DNA of 64,000 nt from Xenorhabdus miraniensis (GTDB lineage: Bacteria; Pseudomonadota; Gammaproteobacteria; Enterobacterales; Enterobacteriaceae): positions 113,747 through 177,746 of the forward strand of contig NZ_NITZ01000008.1 in the NCBI RefSeq assembly GCF_002632615.1, written 5' to 3'. The position numbers were made by a program, and so were the translations under genes. Position 1 is the first letter of the stretch. Each line of letters opens with the position of its first letter. Of this stretch, positions 50,286 to 60,790 are shown in pieces. The notes below the pieces were generated by a model. That model was not told where the DNA came from. It was given only the letters and a program-made list of their open reading frames with translations, and did not search any database.

Positions 50286-50834
50286 TTAATAAAGTAAATC
50301 AAGTTGAGTTGGTTCATCAGTTATTTCTATAACCCCTGAACTCATTTTTTCAAATTCAACTCGATATTTTGCTACGTTAATTCCCGTAACAATATTATCC
50401 AAATAAGAATATGCAACTCTGACTGATTTATTTTTAGCCCATTCAGGCAATGACTCTATATAATAATTAAAAATAATAAATCCTTTTTTTTCGTCTATAT
50501 GAGTAATACTTTCAATATTTTTCACTATGATTCTACCATAACAGAAATCACCACTCCTTTTAAATTCCTTTGAACCTAACAGGGTTAAAAACCATACTTT
50601 ATTATGGCCTTCAATACTGGATTTCACTAATCCTGCATCAACAAGAGATTCCATCTTTGCATTAATCCAGACAGAACTGCCATTTTTAACTGAAACAGGC
50701 CACTGGGTTTCACCAAGACATAAAGGTGTTTGATTATCAAGTTTTTTTTGTATTTTATCCATATATTCATAGTTATTAATAGCATAACAAAGAACAGATG
50801 AAAACGATAATAAAATAAAAATAATAAACCTCAT
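50286..50834 (-). CDS. Exported protein at the end of the carbapenem operon
   Basis: A 182-residue protein with a signal peptide (cleavage after VLCYA, about residue 18). The mature part is small and polar and has two cysteines (PLCLGETQ and DFCYGRI) that could form a disulfide. I do not recognise a domain. Position as last gene, 4-base overlap with the preceding CarG-like gene and export to the periplasm suggest a part in carbapenem self-protection or handling. It occupies the cpmH place of the Photorhabdus operon, but I cannot confirm identity. Confidence 0.7.
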   Translation of the reverse strand: MRFIIFILLSFSSVLCYAINNYEYMDKIQKKLDNQTPLCLGETQWPVSVKNGSSVWINAKMESLVDAGLVKSSIEGHNKVWFLTLLGSKEFKRSGDFCYGRIIVKNIESITHIDEKKGFIIFNYYIESLPEWAKNKSVRVAYSYLDNIVTGINVAKYRVEFEKMSSGVIEITDEPTQLDLLY

Positions 50835-51376
50835 AAGCCTCCCTCCAAATTAAATTCCATAAAAGCTTCATCGACACTTTTATATTTATTTTTAGTAATA
50901 TAAGAACTGGTATAATCCCAGTAAAAAATAGAAACACCTGGTACTTCATGATTAGTTTTTATATCATATCTGCTAAATTTAACAGGTAACTCATCAAAAA
51001 CGTTATCATTTGTTAATTTATCATATATTTTATGGGCAATAACTATATAGTAATATCCTTTTTCTTTACGTAACTCGTAATCAGTTATTTTTATGGGCGA
51101 TGCCGATAAACGGAAATCAAACCAAGTAAAACCTACATCATGTGGAATAGGAACAATATTATAATTCCCATTTTTATTTTTTATGAAAATAGTTAAAGTA
51201 TTACTAGGGTGAGAAGTATTATTATCAAATTCGGCATGAAAAATGACATCTTTTATGCCATCACCATTCAAATCTATAAAATTTACACCATCCTTAAGCG
51301 CAACCTTAGAGCTACCATGAGCAAAAAAGTTGAATGATAAAAAGATTAATAGTATAAAAAATATTTTAATTTTCAA
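50831..51376 (-). CDS. cpmG: CarG-like carbapenem self-resistance protein
   Basis: A 181-residue exported protein. Signal peptide to about residue 21 (FFAHG). The mature start ALKDGVNFIDLNGDGIKDVI has a D-x-N-x-D-G calcium-type loop, as in the CarG family. CarG is a periplasmic factor that protects carbapenem producers without destroying the drug. The start is TTG, with AGGAG 8 bases upstream, and it overlaps the preceding gene by 11 bases. Family assignment rests on this motif and on operon position. Confidence 0.65.
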   Translation of the reverse strand: MKIKIFFILLIFLSFNFFAHGSSKVALKDGVNFIDLNGDGIKDVIFHAEFDNNTSHPSNTLTIFIKNKNGNYNIVPIPHDVGFTWFDFRLSASPIKITDYELRKEKGYYYIVIAHKIYDKLTNDNVFDELPVKFSRYDIKTNHEVPGVSIFYWDYTSSYITKNKYKSVDEAFMEFNLEGGL

Positions 51377-52214
51377 TTATATGGCTCCTGGCTAACCTAA
51401 ATCCGATATCAGGCATAAAAAATCCTGCGCTATGGTTATCACAACTTACCAAAGTAGTTGAGTGAGAAAGATAACTTCCTCCACAGAAATAATACATTTT
51501 AACTTTTCCTAAATTATAACTATCATAAACCCATTCAGAAACATTACCACTCATGTCATATAACCCTAAAGCATTGGGTGATAGTTTACCAACAATATTC
51601 GTGCCAAAATTATTAGTATTCAATTCAGGATACCACGCAACTTTTTTGGCATTATCACTACCAGAATGACGGTATCCATATGTACCAGATTTTAATGCTG
51701 GTTTTCCACCTCGTGCAGCGACATGCCATTCATTTAGGGTAGGTAAGCGATATCCATTCGCCTGTTTATTTATGAGTATATCTATATCTTTAGCACTTTT
51801 TCGGATGGGGGCATTGTTTTTTTGTAAATATACTGGTGTTAAGTTTGACTTTTCACTTAACGCATTGGCGAAAATAACAGCATCCAACCACTCAATATTT
51901 GTCACAGGATGTTGACCTTCATCCCATTCAGGAGGAAGGCAGTCTTCATAAGTTGCGCCATTGCAGCCATCATGAAATTCATAACCATTCAAAATTGCCC
52001 ATTCATATACTTCTTGATACAGAGAATAAGTGACTTCATTTTTCAGAATGTAAAAAGAATTTAATTCTACATTTGAATGTGATATGTAATCTTGATTCCC
52101 AAAAACAGTGCCAACATAAAAATGCCCACCTTCAACAAAACTTTCACTAATATTATTATTTGAATACGCTTGAAACGACATAATAAAATATAAAAATGAA
52201 ATTATATATCGCAT
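51366..52214 (-). CDS. cpmF: Exported FGE-sulfatase-fold protein, CarF position
   Basis: A 282-residue exported protein, started at MRYIISFLYFIMSFQAYS because GAGGA lies 5 bases upstream and this gives a clean signal peptide. It has the formylglycine-generating-enzyme/PvdO fold: FVEGGHFYVGTVFG, then YRLPTLNEWHVAARGG, LGLYDMSGNVSEWVYD and IGFRLAR. The R-G-G-S-W motif reads CGGSY and the paired catalytic cysteines of true FGE are missing, so sulfatase activation is unlikely. Its place between cpmE and the CarG-like gene is that of carF/cpmF, which with carG confers self-resistance. The mechanism is not known to me. Confidence 0.72.
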   Translation of the reverse strand: MRYIISFLYFIMSFQAYSNNNISESFVEGGHFYVGTVFGNQDYISHSNVELNSFYILKNEVTYSLYQEVYEWAILNGYEFHDGCNGATYEDCLPPEWDEGQHPVTNIEWLDAVIFANALSEKSNLTPVYLQKNNAPIRKSAKDIDILINKQANGYRLPTLNEWHVAARGGKPALKSGTYGYRHSGSDNAKKVAWYPELNTNNFGTNIVGKLSPNALGLYDMSGNVSEWVYDSYNLGKVKMYYFCGGSYLSHSTTLVSCDNHSAGFFMPDIGFRLARSHIIEN

Positions 52215-52221
52215 ATTATCC

Positions 52222-52485
52222 TCATGAAATTTCAATATTCCCTTTAGGAAATGAGCAGCATGCCAGAATATACCCTAATGAAATATCTTCTCGAGATATT
52301 CCTCCAGAATGGTCAAGATGAACCTCACCAGAAATAAGTTTTATTTTACATTTTCCACAATGCCCAGAAGCACAATGGTATTTTAAATTAATATTGTTTT
52401 TGTATGCGCATTGTAAAATTGATTCATGTGACTCGATGTCAAATGTATTCTCACCAATTTTTAATTTAAAAATCTCATCTTTCAT
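52222..52485 (-). CDS. cpmE: 2Fe-2S ferredoxin CpmE
   Basis: An 87-residue plant-type [2Fe-2S] ferredoxin. Cluster ligands are C38, C43 and C46 in HCASGHCGKCK and C76 (or C77) in YILACCSFP. In the car operon CarE is thought to pass electrons to or from CarD or another redox step. It starts 4 bases inside cpmD, with AAGGAG upstream, and ends 7 bases before cpmF. Confidence 0.9.
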   Translation of the reverse strand: MKDEIFKLKIGENTFDIESHESILQCAYKNNINLKYHCASGHCGKCKIKLISGEVHLDHSGGISREDISLGYILACCSFPKGNIEIS

Positions 52486-53636
52486 TTAATGCTCCTTCTA
52501 ATTCTTGATATTATCTCCTTTCTTATGATTGTATTTTCTCTCATAAAGGTATCTATAGATACAGCATTTTCATTTATTCTTCTTAACAAATAGGGTAATG
52601 ATTTATTAAATGGCCCATATGGTAAATATTTACATACTTTAGCGCCGCTGTTTACTAAATTAGATGAGATGTGATCTCCAATACCGTATAATTGCCCCAT
52701 CCAACATGGCTTATGTTTCAACATATCTTCGTTCAATATGTTTGATATACTTACTTCATTATGAGTGGCAAAGAAAGGAGAGAAAAAACCGATATTTTCG
52801 GCAATGTATTTTACTGCAACATTATAGTTATAATCTGTTTCTTCTTTTTTTGAAAAGACAGATCCAATTGCTCTTTCATGATTTATAATCTCTTCTTCTA
52901 AATATGCACCTCTCACAAGTTTTACTCCTACCTTAATTTTGTTACCAACTGCAATAACGTGGAGATCTTTTAAAATGCTAAGCGATTCCTTTTTATAACA
53001 TTGTATGGTTAATGTTATAATTGGTTCTTTTTTATTATAGTTAATCATGCTATTTATTGCAATTGTATCAACGGCGGATTGTACCCAAGATTGTTCTGCA
53101 TCAATCATTATACGAACAGACTTCTTATACGCATAAGAAAATATTTTCTCATAGCGAGCCAACACCCGTTCCCAAGCATCTGAATTTTCTTCTAAAAATG
53201 TCCGGCTTTTTGTTCTTTCTTCATAAATATGAATGGCTCCTAATGACGATGGTTTAATAACAACATAAGGTATCTTTTTTTCATTACTGGAAAAGTTAAT
53301 TAATTTTAGTGTTGACTCAACTGCATCATCAAAAAATTGTTCATTATTTTCTCCTTCTATTGCGTAATCCAGTACACTGTAAATATTATTTTTACCTAAA
53401 AAATTGACAATTTCCTTAGCTTCGGTGAGGGTTTCACCTCCAAAATAGACGTTGTTTAAAAATTTTGTTATGAATTTTACTTTTCTATTAATTGTGAAAT
53501 TAACTAACTTTAAAGATATATTCTTTGTGAATTTATTTGTAAGTAATAATGTTGCAATGAATTTAAGTAAAAGTGTTAGAGTACTATATCTTGAATATAG
53601 TGATATTTTTTCTTGATATTTCAATAAATGCTCCAT
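52482..53636 (-). CDS. cpmD: Proline dehydrogenase-family enzyme CpmD
   Basis: A 384-residue enzyme of the proline dehydrogenase (PutA-type barrel) family. Core patterns: RIMIDAEQSWVQSAVD, KVGVKLVRGAYLEEEI and FATHNEVSISNIL, then the C-terminal MGQLYGIGDHIS and YLPYGPFNKSLPYLLRR with the substrate-binding arginines. It would oxidise L-proline to pyrroline-5-carboxylate, the precursor used by CpmB. A 44-base gap with a hairpin separates it from cpmC, and its ribosome binding site is poor. Confidence 0.93.
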   Translation of the reverse strand: MEHLLKYQEKISLYSRYSTLTLLLKFIATLLLTNKFTKNISLKLVNFTINRKVKFITKFLNNVYFGGETLTEAKEIVNFLGKNNIYSVLDYAIEGENNEQFFDDAVESTLKLINFSSNEKKIPYVVIKPSSLGAIHIYEERTKSRTFLEENSDAWERVLARYEKIFSYAYKKSVRIMIDAEQSWVQSAVDTIAINSMINYNKKEPIITLTIQCYKKESLSILKDLHVIAVGNKIKVGVKLVRGAYLEEEIINHERAIGSVFSKKEETDYNYNVAVKYIAENIGFFSPFFATHNEVSISNILNEDMLKHKPCWMGQLYGIGDHISSNLVNSGAKVCKYLPYGPFNKSLPYLLRRINENAVSIDTFMRENTIIRKEIISRIRRSIK

Positions 53637-53646
53637 TTTTAATTTT

Positions 53647-53666
53647 AGCCGAGCTCATGCCCGGCT
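53647..53666. repeat. Hairpin in the cpmC-cpmD gap
   Basis: Arms AGCCGAGC and GCCCGGCT pair with one mismatch around TCAT. On the plus strand T5 follows, so it looks like a terminator for the wrong direction. On the operon strand A-rich sequence and the cpmD start follow at once, so it may influence mRNA stability or cpmD translation. Confidence 0.5.
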
Positions 53667-53680
53667 TTTTATTGATGAAA

Positions 53681-55265
<1,585 letters not shown>

Positions 55266-55267
55266 GC

Positions 55268-56773
55268 TTAATTTCCTTTTACAATTTTACGTAATTTAGT
55301 CGTGCTGGCTTCTTCAAGTGCTAATCTGCCAGTTAAAAATTCTCTGTATATCGCATAACTAAACCTTGTTTTTTCTTGATAATTACTTACTTTTGTTCCT
55401 ATTATTTTTGCAAAAGATTTATTCATAGATGAACCTTCATGAATACCTATTTTCTTTCGCCAGACAATGTTTTCAGGAAGAACATTTAAACTATCTGCGT
55501 ACTCACGCAAAATATTCTTCACTTCATTATTTCTAATTTTAAAGGTTGGATCTAAATTATGACATAAAGATATCAGATTGTTATTCCAAAATGGATGATA
55601 TACATTCAACCCGTAACTCCTAGCGCCATGAGTAGAAAACTCACCTGTCCATTTAGTGCGGTAGAGTTGCTCAGATAATATTTTATTTGGATTGTTATAA
55701 GACTTTAATGGATCCAATATGCCACCAAATAATAGATCAGAGCCATATCCTGTTATTAACGAATTCACCTTTCCTTTTGCTAATTCATAAACATTGAATA
55801 GTCCTGATTGAATCTCTGAAGATAACCCATCAAAGATCTCATTGTGATAAATCGCTTTTACTACACCTGAAATAATTTCATCTTCGCTCAGGATTTTAAC
55901 TTCATGCTCAGTCCCTAATGCGTCTGAAACAATTTGAGAAAATTCAAACTCATTGCTTAATTCTGTACCTATAGACCATGTCTTTACTTTTTTGAAATAT
56001 TGACATGCCAAAGCAGTTACTAGACTTGAATCTAGCCCACCGGATAGTGGAATCCCTATAGACTCATTATTACTGGCTAGTCTAGAAATTGAATACCTCA
56101 AATCCATATCAATGATTTCTAAAATAAGACTTTCTTTTATTTTTAAGACATTATTTTCTATCGGTGAGGTAAATTTTTTACTTTCTATATAAGGATAATT
56201 CTGCTCGTCAAAATTTAGTGTGTTTATTGTTCCTGGTTTTAATCTTAATACATTTTTTATTGGAGAAAAGTCATCGGATTTTAGGGTGTCTCTAATAACT
56301 TCTTCTTCGGAACGGAAATCAAAAGAATTCTCATTCTCAATACTACCAACAATTTTCAAGCTATTCGTAATCCAAAGTGTGTCAGTTTTCACTAGGCTTA
56401 CTAGATTTAAACCTCGAGACTCCGTTATTATCTCTATCTTACCTTTCTTATCCTCAATAAATAAGCAAAAATCACCTTCAGCCAGAGAAAGAGAAGCGTT
56501 TCCTAATCTTTCTCGCATTAATAAAAGTACTTCGGCAGCATTTAATGCCCAAGCATTTCCTTCTATTTTCCCTAAAGTAGATCTCAAAATAGAGATGTTA
56601 TAGATATCACCAATTAAAAACACGGTATATTGGTCATTCTTACTTTTGGATATATCGGAACTATTTCTAAAGAAAATAGTTCCTTTTAATAATTCCTCTG
56701 CATTGAATGAATTCGTTAATTTACTAAGTTTTTTATCATGGCTGTGTTTAACAAAACAAAACTCGGTACTCAA
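55268..56773 (-). CDS. cpmA: Carbapenam synthetase CpmA (asparagine-synthetase family)
   Basis: Closes the beta-lactam ring of carboxymethylproline with ATP, giving carbapenam-3-carboxylate; 501 residues against 503 in CarA. The N-terminal glutaminase-like domain lacks the Cys nucleophile. The synthetase half has the PP-loop IPLSGGLDSSLVTALA, SIGTELSNEFEFSQI, NEIFDGLSSEIQSGLFNVY, LITGYGSDLLFGGIL and NIVWRKKIGIHEGSS, which includes the catalytic Lys. The start codon is TTG, preceded by GAGGA. First gene of the operon. Confidence 0.97.
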   Translation of the reverse strand: MSTEFCFVKHSHDKKLSKLTNSFNAEELLKGTIFFRNSSDISKSKNDQYTVFLIGDIYNISILRSTLGKIEGNAWALNAAEVLLLMRERLGNASLSLAEGDFCLFIEDKKGKIEIITESRGLNLVSLVKTDTLWITNSLKIVGSIENENSFDFRSEEEVIRDTLKSDDFSPIKNVLRLKPGTINTLNFDEQNYPYIESKKFTSPIENNVLKIKESLILEIIDMDLRYSISRLASNNESIGIPLSGGLDSSLVTALACQYFKKVKTWSIGTELSNEFEFSQIVSDALGTEHEVKILSEDEIISGVVKAIYHNEIFDGLSSEIQSGLFNVYELAKGKVNSLITGYGSDLLFGGILDPLKSYNNPNKILSEQLYRTKWTGEFSTHGARSYGLNVYHPFWNNNLISLCHNLDPTFKIRNNEVKNILREYADSLNVLPENIVWRKKIGIHEGSSMNKSFAKIIGTKVSNYQEKTRFSYAIYREFLTGRLALEEASTTKLRKIVKGN

Positions 56774-57221
56774 TTTTTAGATCCTCGTTACAGTAGTGTT
56801 ATATGGAATTACATAATAAAATTATTAGCCTTATAAATATTGAAATAACCTAAGTCACGAAAAAAATAACAAATAAAATTAATATGATCAATATAAAATT
56901 ATTGCATTTTTTAATAAAAAATTGTTTTTTAAATCAATTTAGCAAAATTAAATATTGCAATTAATTAAATAAACGTTAAAAACAACGAGTTATATTTCAT
57001 TGCAACTGTTGAAGGTTGAATTTACTTATAAGAATAATTGATATGTCATATTGCATAATGAAAATAATTCATTATTTAAATAAAATAGAAATACATTGAA
57101 TAATGTTACTTTTATTATTAATTTATTAGTGAAAGAGTAAGTATATGAATATTTTTTCCATTGCAATCATATTAGAGGTACTCTTTACTGATCAAACATA
57201 AATCGCCTCATCAAAGGTGCT
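56774..57221. promoter_or_regulatory. Upstream region of the carbapenem operon
   Basis: This 448-base, extremely A+T-rich gap holds the cpm promoter. No LuxR-type carR gene sits beside it, unlike in Pectobacterium, and I saw no lux-box-like dyad. The 3' end of the minus-strand exporter gene faces it from the right. No other gene supported. Confidence 0.5.
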
Positions 57222-58409
57222 TTATGGTTTATCGCGCCAGTGAGTCATAATGGCAGTAACACCAATAGACAAGGCAAATAACAAGGCCCCCACTAAAAAT
57301 ATCCATTCATAGCGATTATTAAATAACAAGAAACTACCAACCATTGGGCCAACAGCCATGCCTGTGTACCTGATAAAATTATAAAGCCCAATCACAGTTG
57401 CTCGCTCTTCCACAAACTTTGCCAACAGTAAGGTGGCATGTGTAGGTGTTGATAGTCCCAAAGTAAAACCGTAAAAAGCCGTGACAATGATTAAAGTGGG
57501 AATACCCAATTGGTATGTTATGGAAAAAAGCAGGATTAAGAGCAAATTTAGCAAGCTGCTGATAATAAGCCCATTTTCTTTAGAAAATCGATGATTAATC
57601 AAGCGATAGCTATAACTACCAGCAACCATTGCCAAAGACATGGGGAGATACATCCAACCAATATCAGCAGGGCTGAAATCATATTCATTATTTAAGATGA
57701 TGGGTAAAAAAGTCAGAAAGCAGAAATAACAATAGAACAGCATAAAGCTAACGAAGAAAACAGATTGCGTGGTGCGGTCGGATAGAATTTTACGGAAGTG
57801 AAAGGCTGTTTTTTGATTGTTTTCTTGTTGTTCAGGTTTAGTTTCCGGTAACCAAAACAAATTTCCGATGAGCACCAATCCACCAATAATGGCAATAAAC
57901 TGGAAAATAGCAACATACCCATCTAATTCAGCTAAATAGCCACCTATCAATGGCCCCGTCGCAGGAGCAAGTGTTAATAACATTTGATAGGTACTGATGG
58001 CTTTTGCACGATCCTGTCCTTCATAAAGATCGCCAATAATTGTCGCAGCAATAACGGGAATGGCAGCAATTCCAATTGCTTGCACTATCCGAAAGAAAAT
58101 CAGCCAATAAATATCGGAAGTCATGGCACAGCCGATTGAACCGATAATGGAGATAGCGAGGGCAGGCAGCAGAATCGCTTTGCGGCCCTTTCGATCAGCG
58201 AGTGGGCCATATACGATTTGCATAAAAGCTAAAACGAATGTGAATGCTGACACAGTGAGATTGACTAATGGCAAGGAGGTATTGAACAACTCTTTGATGG
58301 TAGGAATAACGGGAGCATAAATATTCTGAGCCAGAGAGCCTAAAAGGGCGCTGAAGCACACCAGATAGAAGACCATTTTTACATTACGGACTGAAATATA
58401 CTTATTCAT
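57222..58409 (-). CDS. Bcr/CflA-type MFS drug exporter
   Basis: A 395-residue inner-membrane MFS protein with 12 helices of the DHA1 Bcr/CflA class. Marks: NIYAPVIPTIKELFNTSLPL before helix 2, the motif A loop GPLADRKGRKAILLPAL and the motif C region LAPATGPLIGGYLAE. The ATG at 58409 has GGAGA upstream; the longer frame starts at a GTG inside that site. It is divergent from a MarR regulator, and a long palindrome covers its own ribosome binding site. Located beside the carbapenem operon, it may export the antibiotic, but a general drug pump is equally possible. Confidence 0.9.
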   Translation of the reverse strand: MNKYISVRNVKMVFYLVCFSALLGSLAQNIYAPVIPTIKELFNTSLPLVNLTVSAFTFVLAFMQIVYGPLADRKGRKAILLPALAISIIGSIGCAMTSDIYWLIFFRIVQAIGIAAIPVIAATIIGDLYEGQDRAKAISTYQMLLTLAPATGPLIGGYLAELDGYVAIFQFIAIIGGLVLIGNLFWLPETKPEQQENNQKTAFHFRKILSDRTTQSVFFVSFMLFYCYFCFLTFLPIILNNEYDFSPADIGWMYLPMSLAMVAGSYSYRLINHRFSKENGLIISSLLNLLLILLFSITYQLGIPTLIIVTAFYGFTLGLSTPTHATLLLAKFVEERATVIGLYNFIRYTGMAVGPMVGSFLLFNNRYEWIFLVGALLFALSIGVTAIMTHWRDKP

Positions 58410-58414
58410 CTTTT

Positions 58415-58448
58415 TCTCCACATTGTTTCCTTGGAAACAATGTGGAGA
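58415..58448. promoter_or_regulatory. Long palindrome, probable MarR operator
   Basis: Perfect 16-base arms TCTCCACATTGTTTCC and GGAAACAATGTGGAGA around TT. It lies between the divergent exporter and marR genes and includes the exporter's Shine-Dalgarno, so bound repressor or an RNA hairpin could block expression. Confidence 0.75.
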
Positions 58449-58504
58449 TTAATAAATTGGCAGATTTTGTAAAGATCTTTTTTTCCTTTTTTTGCTATGA
58501 TGTC

Positions 58505-58517
58505 GGAAATAGTTTCC
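58505..58517. promoter_or_regulatory. Second MarR-type half-palindrome
   Basis: GGAAA-TAG-TTTCC repeats the core GGAAAC/GTTTCC words of the larger palindrome, 17 bases before the marR start. It would suit autoregulation. Confidence 0.5.
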
Positions 58518-58533
58518 TGAGAAATAATCGTAA

Positions 58534-59001
58534 ATGACCAACAGCACAGCCCACCAACGCGAGATCCTTGCCGCCGTTAACCACTTGATACACCTGAGAG
58601 ACAATATTAAGCAAAGACATGATGAAAAGACACTCCGTGAGTATGGAATCAGTGATTATTCATTGTCTGAATTACATGTCATTCAATGTATCGGGGAATC
58701 AGGGCTATTGAATATCACCGCTATCAGTCAAACGGTGAAAATGACCAAGGGGGCGATCTCAAAAGTGTGTGCAAAACTTCTTCAACGTTCTATGGTTGAG
58801 AAACTGAAAATGGTGGATAACCAGAAAGAAACCTATTTCAGACTGACTCGCGAAGGGAAACGGCTATTTGATATCCATGAAAAACTGCATCAACAAGCGG
58901 AAGCAAGGTGGTTAAAAAAACTGGAAAGCTATTCTGCGGAAGAACTGAGAATTATCAAACGATTTGTTATGGATGTCATTGGGATTGTTGAGCACCCTTG
59001 A
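58534..59001 (+). CDS. MarR-family transcriptional regulator
   Basis: A 155-residue winged-helix regulator. The DNA-binding part is seen in LHVIQCIGESGLLNITAISQ, then TVKMTKGAISKVCAKLLQR and the wing MVDNQKETYFRLTREGKRLF. Dimerisation helices are at both ends. It is divergent from the Bcr/CflA-type exporter, so it is probably that pump's repressor, released by a small aromatic or antibiotic ligand. The ribosome binding site is weak. Confidence 0.9.
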   Translation: MTNSTAHQREILAAVNHLIHLRDNIKQRHDEKTLREYGISDYSLSELHVIQCIGESGLLNITAISQTVKMTKGAISKVCAKLLQRSMVEKLKMVDNQKETYFRLTREGKRLFDIHEKLHQQAEARWLKKLESYSAEELRIIKRFVMDVIGIVEHP

Positions 59002-59106
59002 CAGTGACACAATGCAGAAACACTAACGAACAAGAGTCAGAAGCCTTAAATGCGAACAATTAAATCAGTCTCATAGCAGGCTTCTGACACGTTTATCTCG
59101 TCCCAT

Positions 59107-59412
59107 TTAACAACCATTCTTCCCTATAATTGTTTCAGCAATGGGAATATATTGATCCGCGAGTTTATTAACGGAGTTATCCTCTTTTTTGTGTTTTGGG
59201 AAACAATCTTCAAAAAACCACTCAATTGGGGTATCTAATATAGTAGAAATAACAACAAGATGGTCAATATTAATTCGATTTGTCCCTCTTTCGTAACGTG
59301 ACAGTTGTTGTTGACTGATACTGAGTTGCTTTGCCAGAGCTGTTGCCGTAATGCCCAATTCTTTCCTTTTGGTTTGAATACGTCTTCCGACTAATAAGTT
59401 CGCATCTTCCAT
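59107..59412 (-). CDS. XRE-family HTH regulator, MrpJ-like size
   Basis: A 101-residue Cro/CI-type regulator. HTH at about 20-55: GITATALAKQLSISQQQLSR followed by YERGTNRINIDHL. The tail has EWFFEDCF and ends in Cys. Size and layout recall the fimbrial-operon regulators (MrpJ/PefI-like XRE proteins) of Proteus and Photorhabdus, which repress motility, but no fimbrial genes are in view. AAGGAT precedes the ATG. Target unknown. Confidence 0.82.
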   Translation of the reverse strand: MEDANLLVGRRIQTKRKELGITATALAKQLSISQQQLSRYERGTNRINIDHLVVISTILDTPIEWFFEDCFPKHKKEDNSVNKLADQYIPIAETIIGKNGC

Positions 59413-60790
59413 ATTTTATCCTTTTTAAGTCAGTAAGTTATGGCGTTATCAAGAATAATTGCCCGTAAAATAGAGCCTGCCTTGACGGATTCACTACCGT
59501 TCACGGTATGCCTATTGTTATCACCTGATTCGCCGTTTTGTTTTCTGACATTCGTATGGTTTTTTTAATGACATGATCTTTTTATTAACGTTTTGTAAAA
59601 AACAGCCCCTTACCGAGGCAAGGTGTGTTCTTCCATGATACGAATTATGTTTCTTTGTTCTGTCGTTATCTCTGCATCTCTCGGCTGCTTGATTGACGCA
59701 GGCTAAACAACACATTTTTGTTTTCCTTACGTGAGAGATAACTCATATTCTCCTAATTTTCACTTTGTGGGTTTTTATAAAAATTAATAACTCAACTAAT
59801 GGATTTTTAGTAATTTTATAGACAATAAATAAGATAAATACGCAGTTAATAATAAATTCATTACTAATATTATATTAATAAGCATATATAGTTCTTATTG
59901 GTGACTTTCTTGAGGCTATAAACTGGACAAAATATACCAAACTGTCTAGTTTAGATTTATAATCCGTAATATTGTTATTAAGTGGAATTAAATTTTGGAT
60001 ATGTAATTTTTTTGAAATATTAATGCTGATCAATCTTGCAAAAATTGATTAAAATCAATTAACAACTTTTAACCAATGATACTATCTTGGCGCAATAAAA
60101 TGTATGAATAACAAAAAAAATTCATATATTATAATTGCTTAAGACAAATGTTTTGTAGTATGTAATGAAATTTGACTTAGGTTATATTATGTAGGATTAT
60201 GTTTACAGTTTGGTATAAAATGTTTTGTTTTTTAATAAAATTTTATTGATTTGACTTACATAAACAGATTTGAACATTTTGGTGTATAACTATTGTCAAA
60301 TTAGTATATTTTCATTAAAAAATATCACTTAATATTACTTTTTCCACTAAATAAACTTAAAAATTATTAAAATTTTGGTTTCACTCGCACTTGTGATTAC
60401 TTAGAGAAAAAAGATTTTTCTGGTTTAATGTTGAAACTTTTTTAATAAAAACAACTGGATGATAATTTGTGTCCAACGGCGTTTTTTTACCAACTTGTAT
60501 TATTTTTTTCTTTGGTAATTGAACCATGAGGAACCACGATATTGAGGTTTTTTAGTGGGAAACAACAAGGTGGAAGACGTGTTTATGAATGGTGCTAAAT
60601 TAAGCGAAAAATCACCTAATAAGGCGCTATGTTGGGTGGAAAGGGGGGAAAGGAAAAGATGTTTGCTCTTGAGAAGATCATGATAAATGTAGTCAAGTAA
60701 TGATAGGGGGGAGTTGTTGTGGAATTGCATTTGGTGCTTTGAACAAAAAGAAGTATGTCATTACCCCCCACAAAAATGGGATCTTTTTAC
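59413..60790. other. Long A+T-rich non-coding stretch
   Basis: These 1378 bases separate the XRE gene from the end of the next minus-strand cluster. Only the part near 59413 must act, as the XRE promoter. TACCG-TTCA-CGGTA (59495-59508) is a small inverted repeat. Short reading frames near 60500-60730 have no ribosome binding site or recognisable motif. It may be degraded DNA at an accessory-region boundary. Confidence 0.5.

Noticed and set aside
53647..53666. Terminator within the cpm operon
   Set aside because: The T-run is on the plus strand, while the operon is transcribed on the minus strand.
60500..60730. 76-residue minus-strand open frame
   Set aside because: Low-complexity sequence, no ribosome binding site, no recognisable motif, in A+T-rich non-coding DNA.
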